Origin: Saccharomonospora marina XMU15
GTDB lineage: Bacteria; Actinomycetota; Actinomycetes; Mycobacteriales; Pseudonocardiaceae
Length of the DNA: 64,000 bases
Assembly (NCBI RefSeq): GCF_000244955.1
Contig: NZ_CM001439.1
Coordinates: 4,076,643 to 4,140,642, forward strand
Direction: 5' to 3'
The translations under genes and the position numbers were made by a program. The first letter of the stretch is position 1; the number at the start of each line of letters is the position of its first letter. Below the pieces are notes generated by a model that had not been told where the DNA came from, did no database searches, and worked only from the letters and a program-made list of their open reading frames with translations. This document shows positions 9,234 to 18,736 of the stretch, piece by piece.

Positions 9234-9395
9234 CGTGATCACCTCCTGCGAGCCGAACCGTGTGTCTCGCGGTCCGTATTCCAATGATGCTCCTTGATTG
9301 GCCGGCCGGTCAAGATTTGTCGCGGGAGACGCCTGCCGTGCTCAAGCTCACCCCGACGCACCACCCGCTCGCGCTACCGACGGTTGTGCGACGGG

Positions 9396-9409
9396 TTACC
9401 GGCCAGTAA
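9396..9409. promoter_or_regulatory. near-palindrome upstream of crotonyl-CoA carboxylase/reductase
   Basis: TTACCGGCCAGTAA is a 14-bp near-palindrome (6 of 7 bp paired per arm) 45 bp before the ccr start codon. It has the look of a TetR-type operator. The TetR gene at 8042-8665 is a candidate binder (inference only). Confidence 0.35.
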
Positions 9410-9453
9410 TTTCTGTCGGCAAGCCCTTCCCGGACCGGCACGGAGGTACCACC

Positions 9454-10797
9454 ATGGCCAACGAACTCACCGAGATCCAGCAGGCCATCCTGGCAGGAGA
9501 CCTCGACGCGGTCGCCGGCCTGCCGATGCCACGGTCCTACCGGGGCGTCACCGTGCACGCCGAGGACGTCGAGATGTTCGACGGACTGCAAAGCAAGGAC
9601 AAGGACCCGCGAAAGGCACTGCACATCGACGAGGTCGACGTGCCGGAACTGGGTCCGGGAGAGGCACTGGTCGCGGTGATGGCCAGCGCCATCAACTACA
9701 ACACGGTGTGGACCTCGATCTTCGAGCCACTGCCCACGTTCAAGTTCCTGCAGCGCTACGGCAGGCTCTCCGAACTCGCCAAGCGCCACGACCTGCCTTA
9801 CCACGTCGTCGGCTCCGACCTGTCCGGCGTGGTGCTGCGCACCGGGCCGGGCGTGCACAAGTGGCGACCGGGCCAGGAGGTGGTGGCCCACTGCCTGAAC
9901 GTGGAGCTGGAGGGCCCGGAGGGCCACGACGACACGATGCTCGACACCGAGCAGCGCATCTGGGGTTTCGAGACCAACTTCGGGGGCCTCGCGGAGATCG
10001 CCCTGGTGAAGGCGAACCAATTGATGCCCAAGCCCAAGCACCTGACCTGGGAGGAGGCGGCCAGCCCTGGTCTGGTCAACTCCACCGCCTACCGGCAGCT
10101 GGTCTCCCGCAACGGCGCCGACATGAAGCAGGGTGACGTCGTGCTCATCTGGGGAGCCTCCGGCGGGCTGGGTTCCTACGCGACCCAGTACGCACTCAAC
10201 GGGGGAGCCATCCCGGTGTGTGTGGTGTCCAGCCCGGAAAAGGCTCAGCTGTGCAGGCGGATGGGTGCCGAACTGGTCATCGACCGCAACGCCGAGGGCT
10301 ACCGGTTCTGGAAGGACGAGCAGACCCCTGACCCCAAGGAGTGGCAGCGGTTCGGCGCACGCATCCGCGAACTGACCGGGGGCGAGGACCCCGACATCGT
10401 GTTCGAGCACCCCGGAAGGGAGACCTTCGGCGCGTCGGTCTACGCCGCGCGCAAGGGCGGCACGATCGTGACGTGCGCGTCGACCTCCGGCTACCTGCAC
10501 ACCTACGACAACAGGTACCTGTGGATGAACCTGAAGCGCATCATCGGCTCGCACTTCGCCAACTACCGCGAGTCGTGGGAAGCCAACCGGCTCATCGAAA
10601 AGGGACACATCCACCCGACCCTGTCCAAGACCTACCCGCTCACCCAGACCGGCCAGGCCGCCTTCGACGTGCACAAGAACCTGCACCAGGGCAAGGTCGG
10701 CGTGCTCTGCCTGGCACCGGAGGAAGGACTCGGAGTGCGCGACGAGGAGAAGCGGGCGCGACACCTCGACCGCATCCGGACGTTCCGAGGCGTGTAA
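9454..10797 (+). CDS. ccr: crotonyl-CoA carboxylase/reductase
   Basis: This 447-residue MDR-superfamily enzyme reductively carboxylates crotonyl-CoA to (2S)-ethylmalonyl-CoA with NADPH and CO2. The NADPH site GASGGLGSYA is near residues 224-233. The CO2-pocket residues known from this family are present: Asn81 in AINYNTVW, Phe172-Glu173 in WGFETNFGG, and His in GSHFANYRE. This supports a true carboxylase rather than a plain enoyl reductase. ATG at 9454 follows GGAGG. It supplies ethylmalonyl-CoA either to the C2-assimilation pathway or as a polyketide extender unit. Confidence 0.96.
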   Translation: MANELTEIQQAILAGDLDAVAGLPMPRSYRGVTVHAEDVEMFDGLQSKDKDPRKALHIDEVDVPELGPGEALVAVMASAINYNTVWTSIFEPLPTFKFLQRYGRLSELAKRHDLPYHVVGSDLSGVVLRTGPGVHKWRPGQEVVAHCLNVELEGPEGHDDTMLDTEQRIWGFETNFGGLAEIALVKANQLMPKPKHLTWEEAASPGLVNSTAYRQLVSRNGADMKQGDVVLIWGASGGLGSYATQYALNGGAIPVCVVSSPEKAQLCRRMGAELVIDRNAEGYRFWKDEQTPDPKEWQRFGARIRELTGGEDPDIVFEHPGRETFGASVYAARKGGTIVTCASTSGYLHTYDNRYLWMNLKRIIGSHFANYRESWEANRLIEKGHIHPTLSKTYPLTQTGQAAFDVHKNLHQGKVGVLCLAPEEGLGVRDEEKRARHLDRIRTFRGV

Positions 10798-10823
10798 CCG
10801 CCGGCTCCCGTTAGGGTGGGGTC

Positions 10824-11921
10824 ATGAGCCTTGGCGAGGAACGGGAGCTCGTGCCGCTGGGAGCCGGCTTCGACTTCGAGAAGCGCGGATACAGCCGCGC
10901 TCAGGTCGACGAGCATCTGGAACGGCTGGACGCCGACATCAAGATGCTTGTGTCCGATCGCGACGCTGCCATCTCGCAGGCGGGCGATCTGGCGAGGCAG
11001 CTCGAGGCCGCGCGCATCGAGATCGACGACCTGCGAGGGCAGGTGGAACGACTCGCCCAGCCGCCCACCACGATCGAGGGTCTTTCCGAACGGCTGCAAC
11101 GAATGTTGCGGTTGGCGCAGGAAGAGGCCAGCGACACCAAAGCACGCGCGGAGGCCGAAGCCGGACATATCCGGGCAAAGGCCGAATCCGACGCCAGCTC
11201 CATGCGGGCCAGGTACGAGCAGCTACTGACGGAACTGTCCGAACGCCGCAGGGAGATGGAGGCCGAGCACCGCAAGGTGCTCGAGGACGCGAGGGCGGAG
11301 GCCGAGCGCATCACCGCGGCCGCGCAGGCCGAGCGCGAGCGCCTCGACAGCGAGGCCGAGCAGCGCCGGGCCAAGGTCGAGGAAGACTTCGAGATCGCGA
11401 TGGCGACCCGCCGCAGCGAGTCGATGCGTGAGCTCGCCGAGCAGGAGGCGGCGAGCAAGGCGGAGGCCGACCGCAGGGTGCGTGAGGCCACCGAGGAGGC
11501 AGCCGCGATCAGGGCCGAGGTCGCCGATGAACAGGCCAAGGCCAACGCCGAGATCGAGCGACGGCGCCGGGAGTCGATCGAGGACGCCAACCGCCGCAAG
11601 CAGGACTCGATAAGCGAGGCCAACGCACGCGTGGCGGAGGCTTCCGAAGAGGCGACCCGCCGCGTCCGGGAGGCGACCGAGGAGTCCGATCGCCTCGTCG
11701 GCGAGGCCACCGAGAAGGTGGAGGCACTGCGGGCACTGCGAAGCAAGATCGCCGAACAGGTGCGGGCGGCCCGCGCTGTGCTGGCCGACGCGGAGTCGGC
11801 ACTGGGCATCGACCGGCCCACCGCCGCAAGCTCGGACACCGACGAGGACGGCGAAGAGAACGGCACCGGACCCCGGCAGCGAGAGGCTGCCACCGCGGGC
11901 GCGAAACCAACTCGTGAGTAG
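10824..11921 (+). CDS. DivIVA-domain coiled-coil protein
   Basis: This is a 365-residue, very acidic/basic coiled-coil protein. The N-terminal FDFEKRGYSRAQVDEHLERLDADI segment matches the lipid-binding DivIVA/Wag31-type module. About 250 residues of Ala/Glu/Arg heptads follow (residues 60-320), then a short disordered acidic tail. TTAGGGT just upstream of the ATG suggests a leaderless transcript. Relatives act in polar growth or septum placement. A related gene lies at 60669-61625 in this window. Confidence 0.8.
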   Translation: MSLGEERELVPLGAGFDFEKRGYSRAQVDEHLERLDADIKMLVSDRDAAISQAGDLARQLEAARIEIDDLRGQVERLAQPPTTIEGLSERLQRMLRLAQEEASDTKARAEAEAGHIRAKAESDASSMRARYEQLLTELSERRREMEAEHRKVLEDARAEAERITAAAQAERERLDSEAEQRRAKVEEDFEIAMATRRSESMRELAEQEAASKAEADRRVREATEEAAAIRAEVADEQAKANAEIERRRRESIEDANRRKQDSISEANARVAEASEEATRRVREATEESDRLVGEATEKVEALRALRSKIAEQVRAARAVLADAESALGIDRPTAASSDTDEDGEENGTGPRQREAATAGAKPTRE

Positions 11922-11999
11922 GTAACTGCTGCGCCCGGCCGCTCGAGCCGCTACTGTCTGCTCACAGACCTGGCTCGAGCATGTTCTTGGAGGATCCGG

Positions 12000-12449
12000 A
12001 TGGCCGCCTACCAGACCATCGTCGTCGGTACCGATGGTTCCGACTCCTCGCTGGCCGCCGTCGACCGCGCCGCCGCCGTCGCCGCCGACTCCGGCGCGAC
12101 GCTGGTGATCGCGTGCGCCTACTACCCGGCAAGCCAGGACGAGGTCGACCGGGCACAGGAGGTGCTGCGCGACGAGGCGTACCAGGTCGTCGGCTCAACC
12201 CCCGCCGAGGACACGCTGCAGACCGCCCGCGACCGCGCGGTGAAAGCGGGCGCCGCCCGCATCGAGACGGTCCCGGTGCGCGGCGAACCGGTGGAGTCGC
12301 TTCGCAACGTCGCGCGGGACCGCTCGGCGGACCTGCTCGTGGTCGGCAACCGCGGACTCAACACCCTCGCAGGCCGCATCCTCGGCTCGGTTCCCTCCGA
12401 GGTCGCGCGCAAGTCCGGCGTCGACGTGCTGATCGTGCACACCACCTGA
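12000..12449 (+). CDS. universal stress protein (UspA family)
   Basis: A 149-residue single-domain Usp. The N-terminal strand IVVGTDGSDSS and the C-terminal ATP-binding motif GNRGLNTLAGRILGSV (G-2x-G-9x-GS) are intact, so ATP binding is likely. RBS GGAGG precedes the ATG. Only 7 bp separate it from the downstream cyclase-domain gene, so the two are probably co-transcribed and may couple nucleotide sensing to stress. Confidence 0.93.
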   Translation: MAAYQTIVVGTDGSDSSLAAVDRAAAVAADSGATLVIACAYYPASQDEVDRAQEVLRDEAYQVVGSTPAEDTLQTARDRAVKAGAARIETVPVRGEPVESLRNVARDRSADLLVVGNRGLNTLAGRILGSVPSEVARKSGVDVLIVHTT

Positions 12450-12456
12450 TGGCCCG

Positions 12457-13479
12457 ATGACGGACCAGGCGCTCCAACGGCGGCTCGAAGGCATGCTGCT
12501 CGGCGGCGAGCGCAAGTACACCCGGCTTGAGGTCGCGCAGCGGGCAGGCGTTGCGCAGGAGCGATCGCGCAAGCTTTGGCAGGCGCTGGGTTTCGCCTCG
12601 GTCGGTGACGACGAGGTGGTGTTCACCGACGCCGACGTGGAGGCCGTGCGCACGACCGACCGACTGATCGGTACCGGGCTGCTTCAACCCGAGCTGGAAA
12701 CGGCCGTGGCCAGAACCGTCGGGCTGCATCTTTCCCGGCTCGCCGAGTGGCAGTCGCAGCTGCTGTGGTCGCTGATCGAGGAGCACCCTGAGCTGGCCGC
12801 CGACCAGCGACAACTGGTCGAACTGGTGCGGCAGCTGCTGCCCGAGCTGGAACGGGTGCAGAACTTCGTCTGGCGCAGGCACCTGGCCGCCTACGCGGGA
12901 CGTGCGCTCGCCGCCGAGGAAGACCTGGAGTCAGGCACCCAGGTGGTCGGGTTCGTCGACATGGTCGGCTACACCAGGATGACCCGGCGCGTCGACGAGG
13001 CACAGCTGGGCGAGGTGTTGGAGCGCTTCGAGGGACTGGCCACCGAACTGATCGCCGAACACCACGGGCGAGTCGTGAAGATGATCGGCGACGAGGTGCT
13101 GTTCGTGAGCGACTCCCCCGCCGACGCCGCCGAGATCGCGCTGTCGCTGACCGAGCGCACCAGCGCGGACGAGCGGTTGCCCGCGGTACGGGCCGGGCTG
13201 GCGGCCGGGCGGGTACTCAGCAGGTTCGGCGACGTCTACGGGTCGGTGGTGAACCTGGCGAGCAGGCTGACCTCCATGGCACGCCCCGGCACGGTGCTCG
13301 TGGATCGTGAGCTGGCCACCGAGTTGTCGCGGATGCCGGAGTACGAGTTGCGCACCCGCCGCCCGGTTTCGGTGCGCGGCTACAACCGGGTGCGCTCGGC
13401 GGCACTGCGCAGGACGCGCGACCCCGCCACTACCTCGCGTGCTGCCGCTCGCGACGAACGGTCGCCTTCCGGCCCTTGA
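12457..13479 (+). CDS. class III adenylate/guanylate cyclase with N-terminal regulatory domain
   Basis: This is a 340-residue cytoplasmic protein. Residues 1-150 form a helical regulatory region (EVAQRAGVAQERSRKLWQALGF resembles a MerR-like helix-turn-helix). Residues 165-320 are a class III cyclase homology domain. Metal-binding aspartates are in VGFVDMVGYT and IGDEVLFV. Lys in VVKMIGDE suggests ATP preference, and VNLASRL supplies the transition-state Asn and Arg. The same layout occurs in mycobacterial Rv2212-type cyclases. It follows usp by 7 bp and overlaps the convergent helicase gene by 50 bp. Confidence 0.88.
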   Translation: MTDQALQRRLEGMLLGGERKYTRLEVAQRAGVAQERSRKLWQALGFASVGDDEVVFTDADVEAVRTTDRLIGTGLLQPELETAVARTVGLHLSRLAEWQSQLLWSLIEEHPELAADQRQLVELVRQLLPELERVQNFVWRRHLAAYAGRALAAEEDLESGTQVVGFVDMVGYTRMTRRVDEAQLGEVLERFEGLATELIAEHHGRVVKMIGDEVLFVSDSPADAAEIALSLTERTSADERLPAVRAGLAAGRVLSRFGDVYGSVVNLASRLTSMARPGTVLVDRELATELSRMPEYELRTRRPVSVRGYNRVRSAALRRTRDPATTSRAAARDERSPSGP

Positions 13480-15136
13480 TGCTGCTGCCGCGCAGAGCGG
13501 CGATCACGTCGTCCGCCGCGCCTGCGGGCACGTCCACCAGCGAGAACCGGTCCGCGATCTCGATGGCGCCCACGTCCCTGCCGCGCAGCCGTGACTCACC
13601 GGCGATCGCGCCGACCAGGTCCTGCGGGCGCACGCCCGCCGTGCGGCCGAGCCCGACGAACAGCCGGGTCATGCCCTCGGCCGCGGACTTGCCGCGACGT
13701 TGCTCCCGCCCGCCACTCGGCGCGCGACGGCCTCGGCCGTCCTGCCGGGTGTCGCGCGACCTGAGTTCCACCTCCGGGATCTCCTCCTCGTCGGTGGCAC
13801 CCGAGGCCTCGTGAGCGAGCTTGACGGCGGCGAGCGCCACCTCGAGCAGGTCGAACTCCTCGGCCAGCGGCTCGACGGCACCGCGATAGCGGTCGAGGTC
13901 GCCCGCGAGCAGGGTTTCCCGCAGCGCCGCCCTCGTCAGCTCCAACCGACGGGCACGCAGGTCGGCCACGGTGGGCAGTTTCTCGACCACCAGCCGCTGA
14001 CCGGTCACCCGCTCGATCGTCTTCAGCATCCGGTGTTCACGGGGTTCGGCGAGGGTGATCGCGGAGCCCTCCCTGCCCGCGCGACCGACCCGGCCGATGC
14101 GGTGGACGTAGACGTCCGGCGCGCTGGGCACGTCGTAGTTGACGACATGGGTCAGCTGCTCGATGTCCAGCCCGCGCGCGGCCACGTCGGTGGCCACGAC
14201 CAGGTCGGCCGTACCGCCGCGCAGCCGCGCCACCACGCGGTCACGCTGCGGCTGGTCCATCCCGCCGTGCAGCGCCTCCGCGCGGTAGCCGCGGCCGTTC
14301 AGCGTCTCGGTGAGCCGGTCGACCTCCTCGCGCGTGCGGCAGAACACCACGGCGGCGGTGGGCGCCTCGACGTCGAGCACGCGGCCGAGCGCGGCCGGTT
14401 TGTGTCCCCTCGGCACGACGTAGGCGCTCTGCCTGATCAGCGACGCCTCACCACGGGTGGAGCTTTCCCTGCCCAGTTCGATGCGAGCGGGCTCGCGCAG
14501 GTGTCGACGCACCATCCCGGCGATGCGCGGTGGGATCGTCGCCGAGAAGAGCATGGTCTGCCGCTGCTCGGGACTTTCCTGCAGGATCGCCTCGATGTCC
14601 TCGGCAAAGCCCATGTCGAGCATCTCGTCGGCCTCGTCGAGCACCACCGTCCGCAACTCGGCCAGTGACAGCGTGCCGCGCCCGAGATGGTCCAGCGCCC
14701 TGCCGGGTGTGGCCACCACCACGTCGACACCCTGTCCCAGCGCCCGCAGTTGCCTGCCCATCGGCTGGCCGCCGTAGATGGGCACGACGCGCGCGCCCAG
14801 GTGGTGCCCGTAGCGGTACATCGCCTCGCAGACCTGCGCGGCCAGTTCCCTGGTCGGCACGAGCACCAGGGCCGAGGGCGCCTTGCCGCGCTCGCCGTCG
14901 GGCAGCCGCTGCAACACCGGCAGCGCGAACGCCGCCGTCTTGCCGGTGCCCGTCGCCGCCTGCCCCACCAGGTCCCGACCCTGCAGCACCGTGGGGATGG
15001 CGGCGAGCTGGATGGGGGTCGGCTCCTCGTAGCCGAGTTCGGACAGTGCCCGCAGCAGTTCCGGCCGAAGCCCCAGCTCGGCGAACCCGGCGGTCTGCTC
15101 TGCCGGGTTCAACTGCTCCGTCGCGTTCGCAACCAT
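13430..15136 (-). CDS. DEAD-box ATP-dependent RNA helicase (DeaD/CsdA type)
   Basis: This 568-residue RNA helicase has all core motifs: the Q motif around PTPIQLAAIP, Walker A ATGTGKT, PTREL, DEAD in VLDEADEML, SAT, and the motif VI region HRIGRVGRAGR (usually HRIGRTGR, a Val replacement). A basic RGRR/GGR linker leads to a C-terminal DbpA-type RNA-binding domain (about residues 485-560), the usual arrangement for ribosome-assembly or cold-shock helicases. The ATG at 15136 follows GGAGG. Confidence 0.95.
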   Translation of the reverse strand: MVANATEQLNPAEQTAGFAELGLRPELLRALSELGYEEPTPIQLAAIPTVLQGRDLVGQAATGTGKTAAFALPVLQRLPDGERGKAPSALVLVPTRELAAQVCEAMYRYGHHLGARVVPIYGGQPMGRQLRALGQGVDVVVATPGRALDHLGRGTLSLAELRTVVLDEADEMLDMGFAEDIEAILQESPEQRQTMLFSATIPPRIAGMVRRHLREPARIELGRESSTRGEASLIRQSAYVVPRGHKPAALGRVLDVEAPTAAVVFCRTREEVDRLTETLNGRGYRAEALHGGMDQPQRDRVVARLRGGTADLVVATDVAARGLDIEQLTHVVNYDVPSAPDVYVHRIGRVGRAGREGSAITLAEPREHRMLKTIERVTGQRLVVEKLPTVADLRARRLELTRAALRETLLAGDLDRYRGAVEPLAEEFDLLEVALAAVKLAHEASGATDEEEIPEVELRSRDTRQDGRGRRAPSGGREQRRGKSAAEGMTRLFVGLGRTAGVRPQDLVGAIAGESRLRGRDVGAIEIADRFSLVDVPAGAADDVIAALRGSSIKGRKATVRRERQHAR

Positions 15137-15374
15137 GGTCGGCCTCCTGGTCCTGAGAAGAGTTCACGGTGGTCCCACGGCGCTGGCACCACCCAGGCAG
15201 GGGCAGTCCCCGACGGTACCCGGCTGCCGCGTGGGCGTGCCGACCCGTATCGCCCGGCCGCCGGATCACGGTAGGGTCTGGCTGTCGAGAGCGTTCCGTA
15301 TGTCGGCACCCCGAGCCGCGTCGTTCTCGACAACCCGGCCCACCGGCCTCGCCGGCAGGGCGGGAGGGAGCCGC

Positions 15375-15584
15375 ATGACGACCGTTCGTGACACCGGCCC
15401 GACCCCGGCACGAGTAGCCCGCGCCCGAGCGGCGCACGAAGAACACCTGGAGCGGGTACGCGGCCTCGCGGCCCGCACCGTGGCAGGCCACTCCATGGAC
15501 GCGCAGGACTGCCAGCACCTGCTCGCCATGCTCGGCCTGGACGTGCGGGAGGCCGACGCGGCCGTCGCATCCGGCCGCGACTGA
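15375..15584 (+). CDS. small conserved-looking hypothetical protein (69 aa)
   Basis: A 69-residue soluble, helical, acidic-C-terminus protein starting at an ATG with GGGAGGGAG just upstream. It has no recognisable domain. The C-terminal half (DAQDCQHLLAMLGLD) looks like a short helical pair. It is divergent from the helicase gene. In-frame extension to 15135 is rejected because it is basic and lacks an RBS. Confidence 0.6.
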   Translation: MTTVRDTGPTPARVARARAAHEEHLERVRGLAARTVAGHSMDAQDCQHLLAMLGLDVREADAAVASGRD

Positions 15585-15668
15585 GCGCCGGCCCACCGCC
15601 GCTGTTACGCACCATCCACCTCGATCGCCGGCCTCCCCAGCGGGACGCAGTGTGTTCGCCTGACCGGT

Positions 15669-16910
15669 TCACGACCGGTCGGGCAGCACCGCGTACTGCC
15701 TCACGTAGAGGTCGGTGTAGGTGACCGGTCCGCGCGGTCCCGGCACCCTGTCGATGTTGATGCCGGTCTCCGGCACCCCGAGCAGTTTGAAGCCGTCGAG
15801 CAGCCGGGTGGTGGCGTTCCAGAACACCCCCGTGCCCTGGTAGCCGTCGAAGAACGCCTCAGCGGCCGACTCGTCCTCGGTGGCGATGCCAGCCGCGAGC
15901 CCCGACGTCTCCTCGTTGGCGATCGCGACCGCCTCGGCCAGGCTGTCGACCCGTGCCACGGTCACCGTGGCCTCCCGCTCGGAGTCCAGCGCCCACTCGT
16001 AGCCGATCGGGTGGTCGTGCGGCGGCAGCGATGCCCGCACGCCCCGGTTCTCGAGCGCTTCGGACACCCCCGGCCAAACCAGGTCGTGTATCGAGGAATG
16101 GATGAGCAGCAGGTTCAGCCGGTTGCACACCCCCAGCCGGTCGAGGCTGTCGGCTACGAGCGAGCGCGCCTTCTCCACGTCGGCCGCGGCGTCGACGTAG
16201 AGCACCCCGCCGCCGTCGGCGTGGGCGAGCGTGCGCACCCCGTGGGTCGCCGCCTCGGTGGCCAGCGCCCGCGTGCTGTCACCGCTTCCCCGCAGGATCA
16301 CCAACGGAACGAGGTTCGCAAGCCGCACCAGCGCGGCCGCGGCCTCCCGCTCGGCCCTTGGCACGAGTTGGATCGCGTCGGCGTCGATCCCGGCCTCGGC
16401 GAGCGCCGGTGCCACCACCACATCCAGCAGCCGTTGCGCCGAACCGAGCGCGGCGGAGCCCGTGCGCAGCACCCCGGCGTTGCGGGACTTGATCAGTTGG
16501 GAAGCGACGTCGACCGTCACGTTCGGCCTCGCCTCGTAGTTCGCCCCGATCACTCCCACGGGCCTGCGCCGCTCGACCAGCCGCAGGCCACCTGCCAGCG
16601 CGGCCACCGGAACGGAGCGCTCCTGATGAGGTGCACCAGCGAGCAACCGCAGTTGGTCTGCCATGCCGGTGAGCCGCTCGTCGGTGATGGTCAGCCGGTC
16701 GAGCAAGCCCGCGCTCATCCCGTCCGCGCGGGCCTTCGTCACGTCCTCGGCGTTGGCTTCGAGCACAGCGGCACGGTTGGCGACCAGGTGATCAGCCATC
16801 GCGCTGAGGGCGGCATCGATCGACGCGTCCGGCACCGCGGCAATGGATGGTGCCGCGCGCTTCGCCGCACGCGCGCACTCCTCGACAGCCTTCGCGACCT
16901 CGTCCGCCAC
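15669..16910 (-). CDS. ProA-like aldehyde dehydrogenase (glutamate-5-semialdehyde dehydrogenase family)
   Basis: A 413-residue member of the ProA branch of the aldehyde dehydrogenase superfamily. ProA reduces gamma-glutamyl phosphate to glutamate semialdehyde in proline synthesis. The length matches ProA. The catalytic Cys lies in LGVCNRLN, the N-terminal half (ERRRPVGVIGANYEARPNVT) is ProA-like, and the end GPRGPVTYTDLY parallels the GPMGLEELT region. The middle and C-terminal parts are diverged and no proB is adjacent, so the true ProA may be elsewhere. GTG start at 16910 follows GAGAGGA. Confidence 0.75.
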   Translation of the reverse strand: MADEVAKAVEECARAAKRAAPSIAAVPDASIDAALSAMADHLVANRAAVLEANAEDVTKARADGMSAGLLDRLTITDERLTGMADQLRLLAGAPHQERSVPVAALAGGLRLVERRRPVGVIGANYEARPNVTVDVASQLIKSRNAGVLRTGSAALGSAQRLLDVVVAPALAEAGIDADAIQLVPRAEREAAAALVRLANLVPLVILRGSGDSTRALATEAATHGVRTLAHADGGGVLYVDAAADVEKARSLVADSLDRLGVCNRLNLLLIHSSIHDLVWPGVSEALENRGVRASLPPHDHPIGYEWALDSEREATVTVARVDSLAEAVAIANEETSGLAAGIATEDESAAEAFFDGYQGTGVFWNATTRLLDGFKLLGVPETGINIDRVPGPRGPVTYTDLYVRQYAVLPDRS

Positions 16911-17029
16911 TGCACAGTCCTCTCGAAAAGCCACACCTGTGTCGACCCCTCTAGTGTGCCGCAAGCGGTGCAGGCGCATCCGGCCGGTCGGTGGTGCTTC
17001 AGGCTCGGCCGAACCCGCAGGCCACCGCG

Positions 17030-17758
17030 TCAGAACGGGGAGACCGCAGGCTCCACGAGCAGCATCCCGCCGACCGCGAGACAGCTCACGGTGAGCACCG
17101 CCAGGACGAGCAACCAGATCGTCGCCGGAACCCCGGTCAGTCGCGCGAGTTGGTCGGCGTCGGAGTCCCTGGCGGCGCCCCTGCGGCGCTTGGCCTGCAG
17201 CTCGAACACCGGCCGGATCGCCCCCAGCAGCAGAAACCACGTGATGAGATAGACGAACGCCGCCTGCACGCCCGGGCCCGCGAACAACGCCACAAACCCG
17301 AGCACGAAGGCCGAAACGACGACGGCGAACACCCCGTACGCGTTGCGGACCATCACGAGCACGCCCAGCAGCAGCGCCGCCGCGACCCCGAGCACGGCAC
17401 TCAACTGCTCTCCCGCCACCAGACCGGAGAACGCCAACCCCAGCAGGGCGGGCGCCGGGTAACCGGCGAGGGTCGTCAGCACCATTCCGGGACCGGCGGG
17501 TTTGCCCCGCGACACCGTGACCCCGGAGGTGTCGGAGTGCAGCCGGATGCCCTGCAACCGTCTGCCCGCGAGCACGGCGACGAACGCGTGCCCTGCCTCG
17601 TGCACGATGGTCACCACGTTGCGCGCGAACCGCCACGGCCCGCGAAGCAGCACCACGAGCAGTGCCGCCACTCCCGCGACGAGCGCAATGGTGCCCGCGG
17701 TCTCGACATCCAGCTCGAATGCCCGCAGGATCTCGCTGTCCAGTTCGGCCAACTCCAC
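17030..17758 (-). CDS. M50-type membrane zinc metallopeptidase-like protein
   Basis: A 242-residue polytopic membrane protein with about six hydrophobic segments. The second region carries HEAGH (near residue 54), the zinc motif of M50 site-2-type proteases, in the context NVVTIVHEAGHAFVAVLAG. No PDZ domain is seen. The GTG start at 17758 lies 4 bp after the stop of the broken DNA-glycosylase gene, implying co-transcription. Members are called peptidase M50B-like in actinobacteria; the substrate is unknown. Confidence 0.8.
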   Translation of the reverse strand: MELAELDSEILRAFELDVETAGTIALVAGVAALLVVLLRGPWRFARNVVTIVHEAGHAFVAVLAGRRLQGIRLHSDTSGVTVSRGKPAGPGMVLTTLAGYPAPALLGLAFSGLVAGEQLSAVLGVAAALLLGVLVMVRNAYGVFAVVVSAFVLGFVALFAGPGVQAAFVYLITWFLLLGAIRPVFELQAKRRRGAARDSDADQLARLTGVPATIWLLVLAVLTVSCLAVGGMLLVEPAVSPF

Positions 17759-17762
17759 ACCG

Positions 17763-18736
17763 TCAGCTCACCACAGGGGCTGTCTGTTCCCGGTAACCCC
17801 CTTTCCCCTGGCCCGCTACGACATCGGGATATAGTTCACAACTCGGCGAGGCTCGAAGCACAAACGCGGCCCAGCCGCTGTACGGGCCGTACCGCCGGGC
17901 GATCCGTTCGAGCTCGTCGACGTCGCCAACCCCGTACGCCTGGGCCATCCTGGCGTGAAGCCGGGGTTCTCGCCGAGGGAAGAGCGCGGGGTGCCCGGCG
18001 CCCTGACCGACGACGAACTCCGCCGAGAACGGCCCGATCCCTGGCAACCGCCGCAGTTCCCGCACGGCATGATCAGGCGGCAGGGAACGCAGGTACGCGC
18101 CGTTGAGCGAGCCGTCGAGCGCGGCACGCGCGATCGCCGCCAGTCGCTGCCGCTTCACCGCGGACAACCCGAGCGAAAGATCGGCGTCGAGCAGTACCTC
18201 GGGCGCGGGGAACGAGGTTATCGCGCACCCGCCGATCGAGACCCGTTCACCGTGCCGTTCGGCGATGCGTCGCACGATCGCCGCCGCCTGTGCGACGCGC
18301 AACCGGTGGCACACGACCGCGAAAAGGCCGCCTCGTACGGTGAGTGGAAATGTACCGGGCGCAACCCGGGGCGCAGGCTGCGTAATCGGGCCAGCACCGG
18401 ATCTCGGCGGGCGAGCGCGGCGAAGCCGTCACCGTCGGCATCGAGCGACAGGATTCGACGCACCTGCTCCGCGACCACGGTTGCCGCTACCCCCTTCGCC
18501 ACGATGCCGATGTGCACCACGTTCGGCGCCCGTTGCCGCACCCGCGCCGCGACGGGCCGATAGGTGTCCTCCACCGTGAACCCCAGGCACAACGTCGCCG
18601 GGTTGCCGCCCTCCTGAGGTCTGCAGCCCGGTGGCTGGTGGCGCAGATAATCCGCGTAGTCACGAAGGTCGATACCACCGCGGGCCTTCACCTCGATGTG
18701 GGATTCGACCGCGGGCTCGGTGCTGACCGCACACAT
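17763..18736 (-). pseudogene. DNA-3-methyladenine glycosylase 2-like gene, frameshifted
   Basis: Two overlapping frames together encode one AlkA-like base-excision glycosylase. The first frame runs from ATG 18736 (RBS GGAGGAGAG) to HFHSPYEAAF. The second resumes at AVVCHRLRVAQ and carries the helix-hairpin-helix LRRLPGIGPFSAEFV and the C-terminus. The break is at a run of four A on the + strand (18322-18325). One extra base there would restore a continuous protein of about 323 residues. It is either a real inactivating deletion in a homopolymer or a sequencing error. The M50-type gene follows 4 bp downstream. Confidence 0.8.
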
